Assembly (NCBI GenBank): GCA_002307035.1
Contig: DBTL01000138.1
Coordinates: 1 to 33,528 of the forward strand
Reading direction: 5' to 3'
Source of the DNA: Bacteroides sp. UBA1317
GTDB taxonomy: Bacteria > Bacteroidota > Bacteroidia > Bacteroidales > Bacteroidaceae
DNA length: 33,528 nt
In this document: one piece after another, positions 23,137-31,610 of the stretch
Numbering within the stretch: position 1 is the first letter of the stretch
Layout of the letters: each line of letters starts with the position of its first letter
Program-made: the position numbers and the translations under genes
Notes under the pieces: generated by a model
Database searches by the model: none
The model's input: the letters and a program-made list of their open reading frames with translations, nothing else
Told to the model about the DNA's origin: nothing

Positions 23137-23635
23137 ATTCTTCTATTTCAGTATACCGTTGTTTTACTTTTTGCCTTGCTCTAAAGAGGTTTACTTTAAC
23201 TTGTTCCTCTGTTAGATTCAATATGCTCGCAATTTCTTTATACGTTTCTCCTTCAATATCTCTTAACTGCATAATCAGCCTTTGTTTTTCAGGAAGATCG
23301 TTAATTAACTGATGAATGAGTTTCATTTGTTCTTCATTAACCAATTGGTCATAAGGACCTAATGCGTCATTGGCTTCGTCTAAATCGGGAGTCAGTTCAA
23401 CGTTTTGAGCTTCTTTCTTTTGGCTACGGTCAATTGCTAAGTTTTTAGCAATTACCAAACAGTAAGCTTCAATAGATTCAAACTGAGACCATTCTTCACG
23501 TTTATTCCATACTCGAATCATCGTATCTTGTACGACATCCTCAGCCTCGGCTCTGTCGAGGGTAATTCTGAGTGCTAACCGAAAGAGTTTATCTTTCAAA
23601 GGCAGTATGTCATTTCGGAAGCTAATTTCTTGCAT
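23126..23635 (-). CDS. ECF-type RNA polymerase sigma factor
   Basis: A 169-residue sigma-70 family factor of the extracytoplasmic function group. Region 2 spans about 17-49 (LFRLALRITLDRAEAEDVVQDTMIRVWNK), including the -10 contact segment, and region 4 about 111-160 (LPEKQRLIMQLRDIEGETYKEIA, then EEQVKVNLFRARQKV helix-turn-helix). There is no region 1 or 3, as usual. The start at 23635 matches family members and lies a few nt after an ECF-like promoter, consistent with autoregulation. It heads the operon with the TM protein and the DUF4252 protein. Confidence 0.93.
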   Translation of the reverse strand: MQEISFRNDILPLKDKLFRLALRITLDRAEAEDVVQDTMIRVWNKREEWSQFESIEAYCLVIAKNLAIDRSQKKEAQNVELTPDLDEANDALGPYDQLVNEEQMKLIHQLINDLPEKQRLIMQLRDIEGETYKEIASILNLTEEQVKVNLFRARQKVKQRYTEIEEYGL

Positions 23636-23647
23636 CTCTATAATAGT

Positions 23648-23673
23648 GACGGGTGAGTATTTGAAAAGTTACA
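23648..23673 (-). promoter_or_regulatory. ECF-type promoter of the sigma operon
   Basis: On the minus strand TGTAAC (23673-23668), exactly 16 bp of spacer and CGTC (23651-23648) match the AAC / CGT architecture of ECF promoters. It is 12 nt from the sigma start codon, so the transcript would have a very short leader. Confidence 0.6.
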
Positions 23674-23696
23674 GTCTCACTCTTCTTTTTTTTGAA

Positions 23697-24470
23697 TTAT
23701 TTTTTAATTCGTGTTCCTTCAATGGAATTTATGCTAGATGCCAGAGTAATAACTACCTCTGAGACTCCTGCTTCTAAAGCGTCGAAGGCATTCTCTAGTT
23801 TTGGTATCATTCCTCCTTGAATGACTCCATTATTCACATATGCTTCGAAATCCGACCGGGTTATAAAAGGAATAACACTGTCATCATCCGTTTCATTGCG
23901 AAGCACGCCTTTCTTTTCGAAACAATAAATTAAAGTTACGTCAAAATCCCGGGCAAGTGCTTTCGCTGTTTCCCCAGCAATAGTATCTGCATTGGTGTTC
24001 AGCATATTTCCCTTACCATCATGGGTCAATGGCGCTAAAACTGGTACAATGTCTTTCTCTAGTAACTCGGTAAGTATTGCTGTGTCAACGTTTTCTCCAT
24101 CGCCCACAAAACCATAGTCGACATCTTTAGCCGGACGTTTTTTTGATTGGATAATATTCATGTCGGCTCCGGTGAGGCCCAAGGCGTTTATTCCTCTGCT
24201 TTGTAAGGCGGCCACAATGTTCTTGTTCACAAGTCCCCCATATACCATTGTTACCACTTTTAGTGTTTCGGCATCTGTAATACGCCTGCCGTTCACCATC
24301 TTGCTTTCAATACCCAGTTGCGAGGCTATTTTCGTCGCCGAACGTCCACCTCCGTGTACCAGTATCTTGCAACCGTCTATTTTGGCGAAATCAGTCAGCA
24401 AACTATTTAGAGAAGATTCTTCTTCTACAATTTTTCCACCTACTTTAATCACTGTTAATTTCTTCTTCAT
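23697..24470 (-). CDS. argB: Acetylglutamate kinase (probably N-acyl-glutamate kinase)
   Basis: ArgB phosphorylates N-acetyl-L-glutamate in arginine synthesis. The start at 24470 (MKKKLTVIKVGGKIVEEE) places the KVGG phosphate-binding Lys at residue 9; the in-frame ATG 16 codons upstream is unlikely. HGGGRSAT at 39-46 is the substrate-binding loop, and GLTGADMN at 98-105 and TNADTIAGETAKAL later match the family. The protein has 257 residues, without the ArgB arginine-inhibition extension. In Bacteroides the pathway is known to use N-succinyl intermediates at the transcarbamylase step, so the true substrate may be succinylated. Confidence 0.94.
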   Translation of the reverse strand: MKKKLTVIKVGGKIVEEESSLNSLLTDFAKIDGCKILVHGGGRSATKIASQLGIESKMVNGRRITDAETLKVVTMVYGGLVNKNIVAALQSRGINALGLTGADMNIIQSKKRPAKDVDYGFVGDGENVDTAILTELLEKDIVPVLAPLTHDGKGNMLNTNADTIAGETAKALARDFDVTLIYCFEKKGVLRNETDDDSVIPFITRSDFEAYVNNGVIQGGMIPKLENAFDALEAGVSEVVITLASSINSIEGTRIKK

Positions 24471-24503
24471 CTTTTCTGCTTTAGTTTTAGCGAAAAAGCA
24501 AAA

Positions 24504-24569
24504 GCATGCGTTCTGCATCTTTATAATTTAGTTACAAAGTTACAAAACGCATGCAGTGCGTCTTTCAAA
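24504..24569 (-). promoter_or_regulatory. argB promoter flanked by an inverted repeat
   Basis: Minus-strand TAACTTTG (24542-24535) is the -7 element, with TTTG (24569-24566) as a distant -33 (spacer 23). Inverted arms GCATGCGTT (24504-24512) and AACGCATGC (24546-24554) bracket the -7. Minus-strand direct repeats of TTTGTAAC lie within. The arms could be an operator. Confidence 0.5.
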
Positions 24570-24589
24570 TTCTTATTTATATTCTTTGA

Positions 24590-26482
24590 TTATTCCAAGT
24601 AGGTATATCCATAAAGTCCAGAGCGATAGTTAGATAAGAATTCTTTCCCTTCTTCTACTGTTATTTTCCCTTCTTTTACCGATTTTGTGACCCAAGTCTC
24701 TAAAGTACGGACAAGCTTCTTTGGGCTGTATTGTACGTAATCTAAGACTTCCGCAACTGTTTCTCCGTCAATAATCTGTTCTATATTGTAACCTTTATCA
24801 TTTACCGATACATGCACTGCATTGGTATCTCCAAACAGGTTATGCATGTCACCTAGTATCTCTTGATAGGCTCCTACCAGGAACGCGCCTAAATAATAAG
24901 CTTCTTTACTCTTTAAACTATGTACAGGAAGATAGTGAGACGCATTTTTTGTGGAAATAAAGTTCGCTATTTTCCCATCAGAATCGCATGTTACATCCTG
25001 CAAAGTGGCTGAACGATCAGGCTTTTCATCCAATCGCTGTATTGGCATTATCGGAAATATTTGATCTATAGCCCAGGAATCTGGTAAAGATTGAAATAGA
25101 GAGAAATTACAAAAATATTTATCAGCTAGTAACTTGGACAAACCTCGAAATTCATCTGGAGCATGTTTTAGCCCTGAGGCTATTTGGTTTATTTCACGGG
25201 TGATCGACCAATACAATCGCTCTATTTGTGCACGTGTCTTTAAATCTACTATGCCATGGCTGAAAAGATCCAAGGCTTCTTCTCGTATTTGTTGTGCATC
25301 GTGCCATGCTTCCAACATTTTATTCTGATTTAGCGTATCCCAAATACTATATAGGTCTTGTACCAGCTCATGATCCTTCTCTGTTACTACTATATCATCA
25401 TCCCATTCTGGTAATGTCGTTGTTTCCAAGACTTCAAATATAAGCACCGAGTGGTGAGCAGTCAGTGCTCGTCCACTTTCGGTGATGATATTTGGATGTG
25501 GTATTCCATTTTTGTCGCTTACGTCGACAAGGGTTGAAATAGAGTCGTTTACATATTCTTGGATGGAATAATTTACGCTACTCTCACTATTTGATGAACG
25601 AGTGCCGTCATAATCAACACCTAGTCCTCCTCCAATATCAACGAATTCAATTTTGAATCCCATTGCATGAAGTTGAACATAAAATTGAGAGGCTTCTCGT
25701 AATGCTGTTTTGATACGACGAATTTTTGTAACCTGACTGCCAATATGGAAGTGAATTAACTTTAGGCATTCTTTCATTTCTTTTTTTTCCAGGAAATCAA
25801 GTGCTTCAAGCAACTCGCTTGATGTGAGGCCAAATTTACTGGCATCTCCTCCTGATTCTTCCCATTTGCCACTACCAGATGAAGCTAACTTAATGCGTAT
25901 GCCAATGTTAGGTCTTATATTTAATTGTTTGGCTATCTTAGCTATCAATTTTAGTTCATTGAGCTTCTCAACAACAAGAAAAATTCTTTTTCCCATTTTC
26001 TGCGCTAGGAGTGCTAACTCTATGTAACTTTCATCTTTGTATCCATTGCAAATGATTAAAGAATCAGAGTCTGTATTAACAGCTATCACAGCATGAAGTT
26101 CTGGCTTTGAGCCGGCTTCTAAGCCTAGATTAAATTTCTTTCCATGACTGATAATTTCTTCAACAACCGGACGCATTTGATTTACCTTGATCGGATAAAT
26201 TATAAAGTTCTGGGCCTTGTAACTGTACTCTTCGGCTGCTTGTTCAAAGCAACGGGCTGTTTTCTCGATACGATTGTCCAATATATCCGGAAAACGTATC
26301 AGCATAGGAGCAGCTACATCACGCAATTGCAATTCATCAACCAGTTCTTTTAAATCAACTCCAACTCCATCCTTGCGAGGAGTGACTACAACATGCCCTT
26401 TTTCATTAATACCAAAGTACGAGGTTCCCCAACCAGTAATGTTGTAAAGTTCCTCCGAATCTTCAATACGCCATTTTCTCAT
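24590..26482 (-). CDS. speA: Biosynthetic arginine decarboxylase
   Basis: SpeA converts L-arginine to agmatine, the first step of the arginine route to polyamines. The 630-residue length is right for the bacterial biosynthetic form (alanine racemase-like fold III enzyme). Lys99 in NFIIYPIKVNQ is the PLP Schiff-base lysine; HIGSQ, GGGLGVDYDG (PLP phosphate contact) and the C-terminal VTCDSDGKIANFI with the catalytic Asp/Cys follow in the expected order. It lies 119 nt upstream of argB on the same strand, but argB has a promoter of its own. Coupling of arginine synthesis with its decarboxylation is an inference. Confidence 0.95.
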   Translation of the reverse strand: MRKWRIEDSEELYNITGWGTSYFGINEKGHVVVTPRKDGVGVDLKELVDELQLRDVAAPMLIRFPDILDNRIEKTARCFEQAAEEYSYKAQNFIIYPIKVNQMRPVVEEIISHGKKFNLGLEAGSKPELHAVIAVNTDSDSLIICNGYKDESYIELALLAQKMGKRIFLVVEKLNELKLIAKIAKQLNIRPNIGIRIKLASSGSGKWEESGGDASKFGLTSSELLEALDFLEKKEMKECLKLIHFHIGSQVTKIRRIKTALREASQFYVQLHAMGFKIEFVDIGGGLGVDYDGTRSSNSESSVNYSIQEYVNDSISTLVDVSDKNGIPHPNIITESGRALTAHHSVLIFEVLETTTLPEWDDDIVVTEKDHELVQDLYSIWDTLNQNKMLEAWHDAQQIREEALDLFSHGIVDLKTRAQIERLYWSITREINQIASGLKHAPDEFRGLSKLLADKYFCNFSLFQSLPDSWAIDQIFPIMPIQRLDEKPDRSATLQDVTCDSDGKIANFISTKNASHYLPVHSLKSKEAYYLGAFLVGAYQEILGDMHNLFGDTNAVHVSVNDKGYNIEQIIDGETVAEVLDYVQYSPKKLVRTLETWVTKSVKEGKITVEEGKEFLSNYRSGLYGYTYLE

Positions 26483-26515
26483 TTCTTTTTCAGTCGTTAT
26501 TTATAAATAATGTGG

Positions 26516-26545
26516 CAAAAATACGTATTAATCTATAGTATTCAA
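26516..26545 (-). promoter_or_regulatory. Promoter of speA
   Basis: On the minus strand TTGA (26545-26542), an 18-bp spacer and TATTTTTG (26523-26516) match the Bacteroides pattern, 34 bp before the speA start codon. It is divergent from the rimP promoter. Confidence 0.6.
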
Positions 26546-26576
26546 TCATAAATCTCTTGATTTTTTTCGCTAATAT

Positions 26577-26607
26577 TTTGTAGTCGAATAGATTATTTGT
26601 ATCTTTG
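26577..26607 (+). promoter_or_regulatory. Promoter of the rimP-nusA-infB operon
   Basis: TTTG (26577-26580), a 19-bp spacer and TATCTTTG (26600-26607), followed by CAC, are a textbook Bacteroides promoter. It is 66 nt upstream of rimP. Confidence 0.85.
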
Positions 26608-26619
26608 CACCGGAAACGG

Positions 26620-26670
26620 ATGAAAGGTGGAGGGGCGATTTGGCTCCTTTTTTTGTACTTATATAATTAG
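26620..26670 (+). CDS. Possible 16-residue leader peptide upstream of rimP
   Basis: ATG at 26620 opens a frame of 16 residues, MKGGGAIWLLFLYLYN, ending in TAG at 26668-26670, 3 nt before the rimP start. It begins about 12 nt after the -7 element and spans the whole hairpin and T tract. Chance occurrence in 66 nt is possible; conservation would be needed to believe it. Confidence 0.35.
   Translation: MKGGGAIWLLFLYLYN
26629..26654 (+). terminator. Attenuator-like hairpin in rimP leader
   Basis: GGGGC (26632-26636) can pair with GCTCC (26643-26647), one G-T pair, or GGAG (26629-26632) with CTCC (26644-26647); seven T residues follow (26648-26654). It resembles a weak intrinsic terminator inside the 5' leader of the operon encoding NusA. 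Confidence 0.4.
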
Positions 26671-26673
26671 TTC

Positions 26674-27141
26674 ATGATAGAAAAAAAAACTGTTTGCCAA
26701 ATTGTTGAGGAATGGCTTGAAGAAAAAGACTACTTTCTGGTAGAAGTAACTGTTAGTTCTGACGATAAAATTGTCGTTGAAATAGATCATGCAGAAGGAG
26801 TTTGGATTGAAGACTGCGTAGAGTTAAGCCGATTCATAGAGTCTAAACTTAATCGTGAAGAAACTGATTATGAGCTAGAAGTGGGATCTGCTGGTATAGG
26901 GCAACCTTTCAAAGTACTTCAGCAATATCATATTCATATTGGAAGTGATGTGGAAGTGTTGACTAAAGATGGGCGTAAACTGACGGGGGTTTTGAAAGAA
27001 GCTAATGAAGAAAAGTTTGTGGTTGAGGTGCGAAAAAAAGTAAAAACAGAAGGAAGCAAACGTCCTAAGCTACAAGAAGAGGATGAAACTTTCACTTATC
27101 CTGAGATAAAATACACTAAATACTTAATTAGTTTTAAATAA
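26674..27141 (+). CDS. rimP: Ribosome maturation factor RimP
   Basis: RimP assists assembly of the 30S subunit. The 155-residue protein has the two-domain plan: an N-terminal alpha/beta domain (VEEWLEEKDYFLVEVTVSSDDKIVVEIDH region; CVELSRFIESKLNR) with the EVGSAGIGQPFK motif, and a C-terminal SH3-like domain (VLTKDGRKLTGVLKEANEEKFVVEV). It lies first in the conserved rimP-nusA-infB operon, with 2 nt to nusA. The start at 26674 follows the leader ORF stop by 3 nt. Confidence 0.95.
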   Translation: MIEKKTVCQIVEEWLEEKDYFLVEVTVSSDDKIVVEIDHAEGVWIEDCVELSRFIESKLNREETDYELEVGSAGIGQPFKVLQQYHIHIGSDVEVLTKDGRKLTGVLKEANEEKFVVEVRKKVKTEGSKRPKLQEEDETFTYPEIKYTKYLISFK

Positions 27142-27143
27142 TT

Positions 27144-28403
27144 ATGGCCAAGAAAGAGGAAACAATCAGTTTGATTGATACATTTTCGGAGTTTAAAGAA
27201 CTCAAAAATATCGATAGAACAACTATGGTGAGTGTGCTCGAAGAGTCTTTCCGTAGTGTGCTCGCGAAAATGTTTGGCACAGACGAAAATTACGATGTTA
27301 TTGTAAATCCTGATAAAGGGGATTTTGAGATATGGCGTAATCGTGAAGTTGTAGCGGATGAAGATTTGACGAATCCGAATATGCAGATTCCATTGACGGA
27401 AGCCCAGAAAATAGATGCTTCGTTTGAAGTTGGTGAGGAAGTGACAGATGAAGTCATTTTTGCCAAATTCGGACGTCGTGCAATCTTAAATCTTCGCCAG
27501 ACATTGGCCTCTAAAATTCTTGAGCTTGAGAAAGATAGTCTTTACAATAAATATATAGATCAAGTAGGTACTATAATCAATGCGGAAGTATATCAGATCT
27601 GGAAGAAAGAAATTTTGCTACTTGATGACGAAGGGAATGAGTTATTGTTGCCTAAAACAGAGCAAATTCCTAGCGATTTTTATCGTAAGGGAGAGACAGC
27701 ACGTGCTGTTGTAGCTCGTGTAGATAATAAAAACAACAATCCGAAAATTATTCTTTCACGCACGTCTCCAGTATTTCTTCAACGCTTGTTTGAGATGGAA
27801 GTGCCTGAAATAAATGATGGATTAATTACAATTAAGAAAATAGCTCGTATACCAGGTGAACGTGCAAAGATTGCTGTGGAATCTTATGATGACAGAATTG
27901 ATCCCGTGGGAGCTTGTGTAGGAGTAAAGGGTAGCCGTATACATGGCATTGTACGTGAATTGCGGAATGAAAATATTGATGTGATCAATTACACTTCGAA
28001 TCTTTCATTGTTTATTCAACGTTCTCTCAGCCCGGCAAAGGTCTCTTCCATCAGACTGAATGAGGAAGAACGTAGAGCGGAAGTTTTCCTTAAACCGGAA
28101 GAAGTCTCGCTAGCTATTGGAAAAGGTGGTTTGAATATCAAACTGGCCAGTATGTTGACCGAATACACTATAGACGTATTCCGTGAATTGGATGAAACCG
28201 CGCAGGATGAAGATATCTATCTTGATGAATTCAGTGATGAAATTGATGGATGGGTTATTGATGCTATTAAGAGCATAGGCATTGATACGGCGAAGGCTGT
28301 ATTGAGTGCTCCTCGTGAGATGTTGATTGAAAAAACGGATCTGGAAGAAGAAACAGTGGACGAGGTATTGCGTATTTTGAAATCGGAGTTTGAAGAAAAT
28401 TAA
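27144..28403 (+). CDS. nusA: Transcription elongation/termination factor NusA
   Basis: NusA binds RNA polymerase and RNA and affects pausing, termination and antitermination. The 419-residue form has the N-terminal domain (1-about 130), an S1 domain (about 135-205), KH1 with GVKG at 260-263 and KH2 with GKGG at 326-329. A short acidic tail with one helix-hairpin-helix-like segment (about 371-415) ends the protein; the two acidic repeats of E. coli NusA are absent, as is usual in Bacteroidetes. It is 2 nt after rimP. Confidence 0.96.
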   Translation: MAKKEETISLIDTFSEFKELKNIDRTTMVSVLEESFRSVLAKMFGTDENYDVIVNPDKGDFEIWRNREVVADEDLTNPNMQIPLTEAQKIDASFEVGEEVTDEVIFAKFGRRAILNLRQTLASKILELEKDSLYNKYIDQVGTIINAEVYQIWKKEILLLDDEGNELLLPKTEQIPSDFYRKGETARAVVARVDNKNNNPKIILSRTSPVFLQRLFEMEVPEINDGLITIKKIARIPGERAKIAVESYDDRIDPVGACVGVKGSRIHGIVRELRNENIDVINYTSNLSLFIQRSLSPAKVSSIRLNEEERRAEVFLKPEEVSLAIGKGGLNIKLASMLTEYTIDVFRELDETAQDEDIYLDEFSDEIDGWVIDAIKSIGIDTAKAVLSAPREMLIEKTDLEEETVDEVLRILKSEFEEN

Positions 28404-28446
28404 TATTTAATAGCTAGGTCACTTCATTCTTCATTTAATTTAAACT

Positions 28447-31400
28447 ATGACGATAAGGTTAAGCAAAGTTACAAGAGATTTGAATGTGGGAATCACGACG
28501 GTTGTTGAGTTCTTGCAAAAGAAAGGGTATTCTATTGAGGCAAGCCCTAATGCGAAAATTACCGAGGAACAATATGCTATGCTCGTGAAAGCGTTCAGCA
28601 CAGATAAGAACTTGAGGATAGAATCTGAACGTTTCATTCAGGAACGTCAGAATAAAGATCGTACTAAAATTGCGGTTACTATCGATGGATATGAAAATGC
28701 TGAGCCGGAAAAGTCCAAAGTGGATGATGTTATTAAGACTGTTGTTCCTGAAGACGTTCGCCCGAAGTTTAAGCCTGTCGGAAAGATAGATCTGGACAAT
28801 CTGCGCCGAAGAAAAATAGAAAAGGAACCAGAAGTAGAAAAACAACCAGAGGTTACATCTGAACCAATGAAGGTTCAAGAGGTACAAATAGTGGAAGCAG
28901 CAGCAAAATCTGTTGCTCCAATAATCAAAAAAGATTTTGCTGAAAAAGAAGAACCGGCTAAGGCATTGACGGCGATTGAACCTGAAATAGTGAAAGATGT
29001 TTCTCTGGTCACTGAAAGAGTACCGGAAGTTACTTCAGTGCCTATTATAGAAGAAAAGTTAGAAGAAAAAATGGAAGCAACTCCTGAACCTGAGTTATCT
29101 TTACCGAATGGTGACGATGATGATGTTTTCAAAATTAGACCTACAGAATTTGTCTCAAAAATTAATGTTATAGGTCAAATTGATCTTGCTGCATTAAATC
29201 AGACGACTCGTCCCAAAAAGAAGTCTAAAGAAGAAAAACGCAGAGAGCGTGAAGATAAAGACAAAGTTCGTCAGGATCAGAAAAAACAGATGAAAGAGGC
29301 TATCATCAAAGAAATTCGTAAAGAAGAGCCTCCTAAGCCAATGAAGATGGTGGCAAAAGAAAGTTCTGATGCTGCAGCTAAGAAGAAACGCAACCGCATT
29401 AATAAGGAAAAAATTGATATTAATAATGTGACATCTAATTTTGCACGTCCTGTTCCCAATAGTGAAAAAAGTGTAAAGACGCCTAGCCAACATCAACATC
29501 CAAATGGAAATACCCAAGCAAATAAAAGTAAGCTTAGCGTTAATAACAAAGATCGCTTTAAGAAGCCTGTAATCAAACAGGAAGTAAAAGAGGAGGATGT
29601 TGCTAAGCAGGTAAAGGAAACCTTGGCTCGTTTGACGACTAAGGGCAAGAATAAGACTTCAAAATATCGTAAAGAGAAACGAGAAACGGCTTTTAATAGA
29701 CAGCAAGAACTTGATGATCAAGAAATGGCTGAAAGCCGTATTCTGAAGCTGACAGAATTTGTGACGGCTAATGAACTTGCCAATATGATGGATATTTCAG
29801 TGAATCAAGTGATTGGTACGTGCATGAGTATTGGTATGATGGTATCTATTAATCAGCGTTTGGATGCCGAAACCATCAATCTTGTAGCTGAAGAGTTTGG
29901 TTATAAAACAGAGTATGTAAGTGCAGAAGTGTCGCAAGCTATTGTTGAGGAAGAAGATGCCCCCGAAGAATTGGAGCATCGTGCACCAATTGTTACAGTA
30001 ATGGGACACGTTGACCATGGTAAAACTTCTCTGCTGGACTATATTCGTAAGGCAAATGTTATTGCTGGTGAAGCTGGTGGGATCACCCAGCACATTGGCG
30101 CATATAATGTGAAACAGGAAGATGGGCGTAGAATAACTTTCCTTGATACTCCCGGTCATGAGGCTTTTACAGCTATGCGTGCTCGTGGTGCAAAAGTGAC
30201 AGATATTGCTATTATAATTGTAGCGGCTGACGACAATGTGATGCCTCAGACCAAAGAAGCTATTAACCATGCTATGGCGGCTGGAGTTCCCATTGTATTT
30301 GCTATTAATAAAATTGATAAATCAGGGGCTAATCCAGATAGAATAAAAGAAGAATTAGCTGGAATGAATTTCCTTGTAGAAGAATGGGGAGGTAAATACC
30401 AGTCACAAGATATTTCGGCCAAGCAAGGCTTGGGTGTGAAAGAATTGATGGAGAAAGTTTTGCTCGAAGCTGAGATGCTTGACTTGAAAGCAAATCCGAA
30501 TCGCCGTGGAATGGGGTCTGTCATTGAGTCTACTTTGGACAAAGGTAGAGGCTATGTGGCAACAGTCTTAGTATCTAATGGTACGCTCAAAATGGGTGAC
30601 ATCGTTTTGGCTGGAACGAATTTCGGACGTGTTAAAGCTATGTTTAATGAGCGTAACCAACGTATTAAGGAGGCGGGACCTTCTGAACCTGTATTAATTC
30701 TTGGACTGAATGGTGCACCTACTGCAGGCGATACTTTTCACGTTATTGAAACGGAGCAGGAGGCTCGTGAAATAGCAAATAAGCGTGAACAACTGCAACG
30801 TGAACAAGGATTACGTACTCAGAAGATACTTACGCTTGACGAACTTGGACGTCGTATTGCTCTTGGTAACTTTAAGGAACTGAACATTATTGTGAAAGGT
30901 GATGTAGATGGATCTATTGAAGCTTTAAGCGATTCGTTGATTAAGCTTTCTACAGAACAGATACAAGTGAATGTTATTCATAAGGCAGTGGGGCAGATAT
31001 CCGAGTCCGATGTAACGCTGGCTGCTGCTTCAGATGCAATCATCATAGGATTTCAGGTTCGTCCTTCGGCTTCAGCTCGTAAGTTTGCTGAACAAGAAGG
31101 AGTTGATGTTCGAATGTATTCTATTATTTATGATGCCATAGAGGAGGTTAAGGCAGCTATGGAAGGTATGCTTGCTCCAGTGGTGAAAGAGGTTGTCACT
31201 GCTTCTATTGAGGTTCGTGAAGTTTTCCACATAACTAAAGTGGGTACTGTGGCTGGTGCTATGGTAAAAGAAGGAAAAGCAAAGCGTTCAGATAAGGCTC
31301 GTCTTGTTCGAGATGGTATTGTAATCTATTCTGGCGGCATCAATGCTTTGAAACGTTTTAAGGATGATGTGAGAGAAGTTGCCGTGAATTATGAATGCGG

Positions 31401-31485
31401 TATTAGTCTGGCTAATTTCAATGATTTGAGAATTGGTGATTTCATCGAAACATACGAAGAAATAGAAGTGAAGCAAACATTATAG
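28447..31485 (+). CDS. infB: Translation initiation factor IF-2
   Basis: IF-2 is the GTPase that places fMet-tRNA on the 30S subunit. At 1012 residues it is long because of an extended N-terminal part: IF2_N (1-50), a charged Glu/Lys/Pro linker to about 430, and a second IF2_N-like domain (431-490). The G domain holds G1 GHVDHGKT at 520-527, G3 DTPGH at 567-571 and G4 NKID at 621-624; domains II-IV follow to a normal C-terminus. The linker contains two short related motifs, VGKIDLDNL (about 111-119) and IGQIDLAAL (about 242-250). It is third in the operon, 43 nt after nusA. Confidence 0.97.
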   Translation: MTIRLSKVTRDLNVGITTVVEFLQKKGYSIEASPNAKITEEQYAMLVKAFSTDKNLRIESERFIQERQNKDRTKIAVTIDGYENAEPEKSKVDDVIKTVVPEDVRPKFKPVGKIDLDNLRRRKIEKEPEVEKQPEVTSEPMKVQEVQIVEAAAKSVAPIIKKDFAEKEEPAKALTAIEPEIVKDVSLVTERVPEVTSVPIIEEKLEEKMEATPEPELSLPNGDDDDVFKIRPTEFVSKINVIGQIDLAALNQTTRPKKKSKEEKRREREDKDKVRQDQKKQMKEAIIKEIRKEEPPKPMKMVAKESSDAAAKKKRNRINKEKIDINNVTSNFARPVPNSEKSVKTPSQHQHPNGNTQANKSKLSVNNKDRFKKPVIKQEVKEEDVAKQVKETLARLTTKGKNKTSKYRKEKRETAFNRQQELDDQEMAESRILKLTEFVTANELANMMDISVNQVIGTCMSIGMMVSINQRLDAETINLVAEEFGYKTEYVSAEVSQAIVEEEDAPEELEHRAPIVTVMGHVDHGKTSLLDYIRKANVIAGEAGGITQHIGAYNVKQEDGRRITFLDTPGHEAFTAMRARGAKVTDIAIIIVAADDNVMPQTKEAINHAMAAGVPIVFAINKIDKSGANPDRIKEELAGMNFLVEEWGGKYQSQDISAKQGLGVKELMEKVLLEAEMLDLKANPNRRGMGSVIESTLDKGRGYVATVLVSNGTLKMGDIVLAGTNFGRVKAMFNERNQRIKEAGPSEPVLILGLNGAPTAGDTFHVIETEQEAREIANKREQLQREQGLRTQKILTLDELGRRIALGNFKELNIIVKGDVDGSIEALSDSLIKLSTEQIQVNVIHKAVGQISESDVTLAAASDAIIIGFQVRPSASARKFAEQEGVDVRMYSIIYDAIEEVKAAMEGMLAPVVKEVVTASIEVREVFHITKVGTVAGAMVKEGKAKRSDKARLVRDGIVIYSGGINALKRFKDDVREVAVNYECGISLANFNDLRIGDFIETYEEIEVKQTL

Positions 31486-31493
31486 ATGCAATA

Positions 31494-31586
31494 GCACGAA
31501 TGTGCTAATGTGCCAATATGCTGAATGCCAATAAAGTTGTCTCTTTTGTTGGCTCACTTCAAAAAGCATATTGGCACATTTTTTAT
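31494..31586 (+). terminator. Terminator with tandem ATGTGC repeats after infB
   Basis: AATGTGCCAATATGCT (31507-31522) pairs perfectly with AGCATATTGGCACATT (31565-31580), followed by TTTTTT (part of the arm's end). The 42-nt loop has an inner, imperfect stem, GCCAATAAAG against CTTTTGTTGGC. Degenerate tandem units AATGTGCT, AATGTGCC, AATATGCT occur in the left arm. It probably ends the rimP-nusA-infB transcript. Confidence 0.75.
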
Positions 31587-31610
31587 GAAAGTTTTTGAAA
31601 GAATTATGTA

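Noticed and set aside
24471..24518. Upstream in-frame start for argB
   Set aside because: It would add 16 residues overlapping the promoter inverted repeat; the family begins at MKKKLTVIKVGG.
29797..30542. Minus-strand frames inside infB
   Set aside because: They are shadows of the strongly conserved IF-2 G domain.
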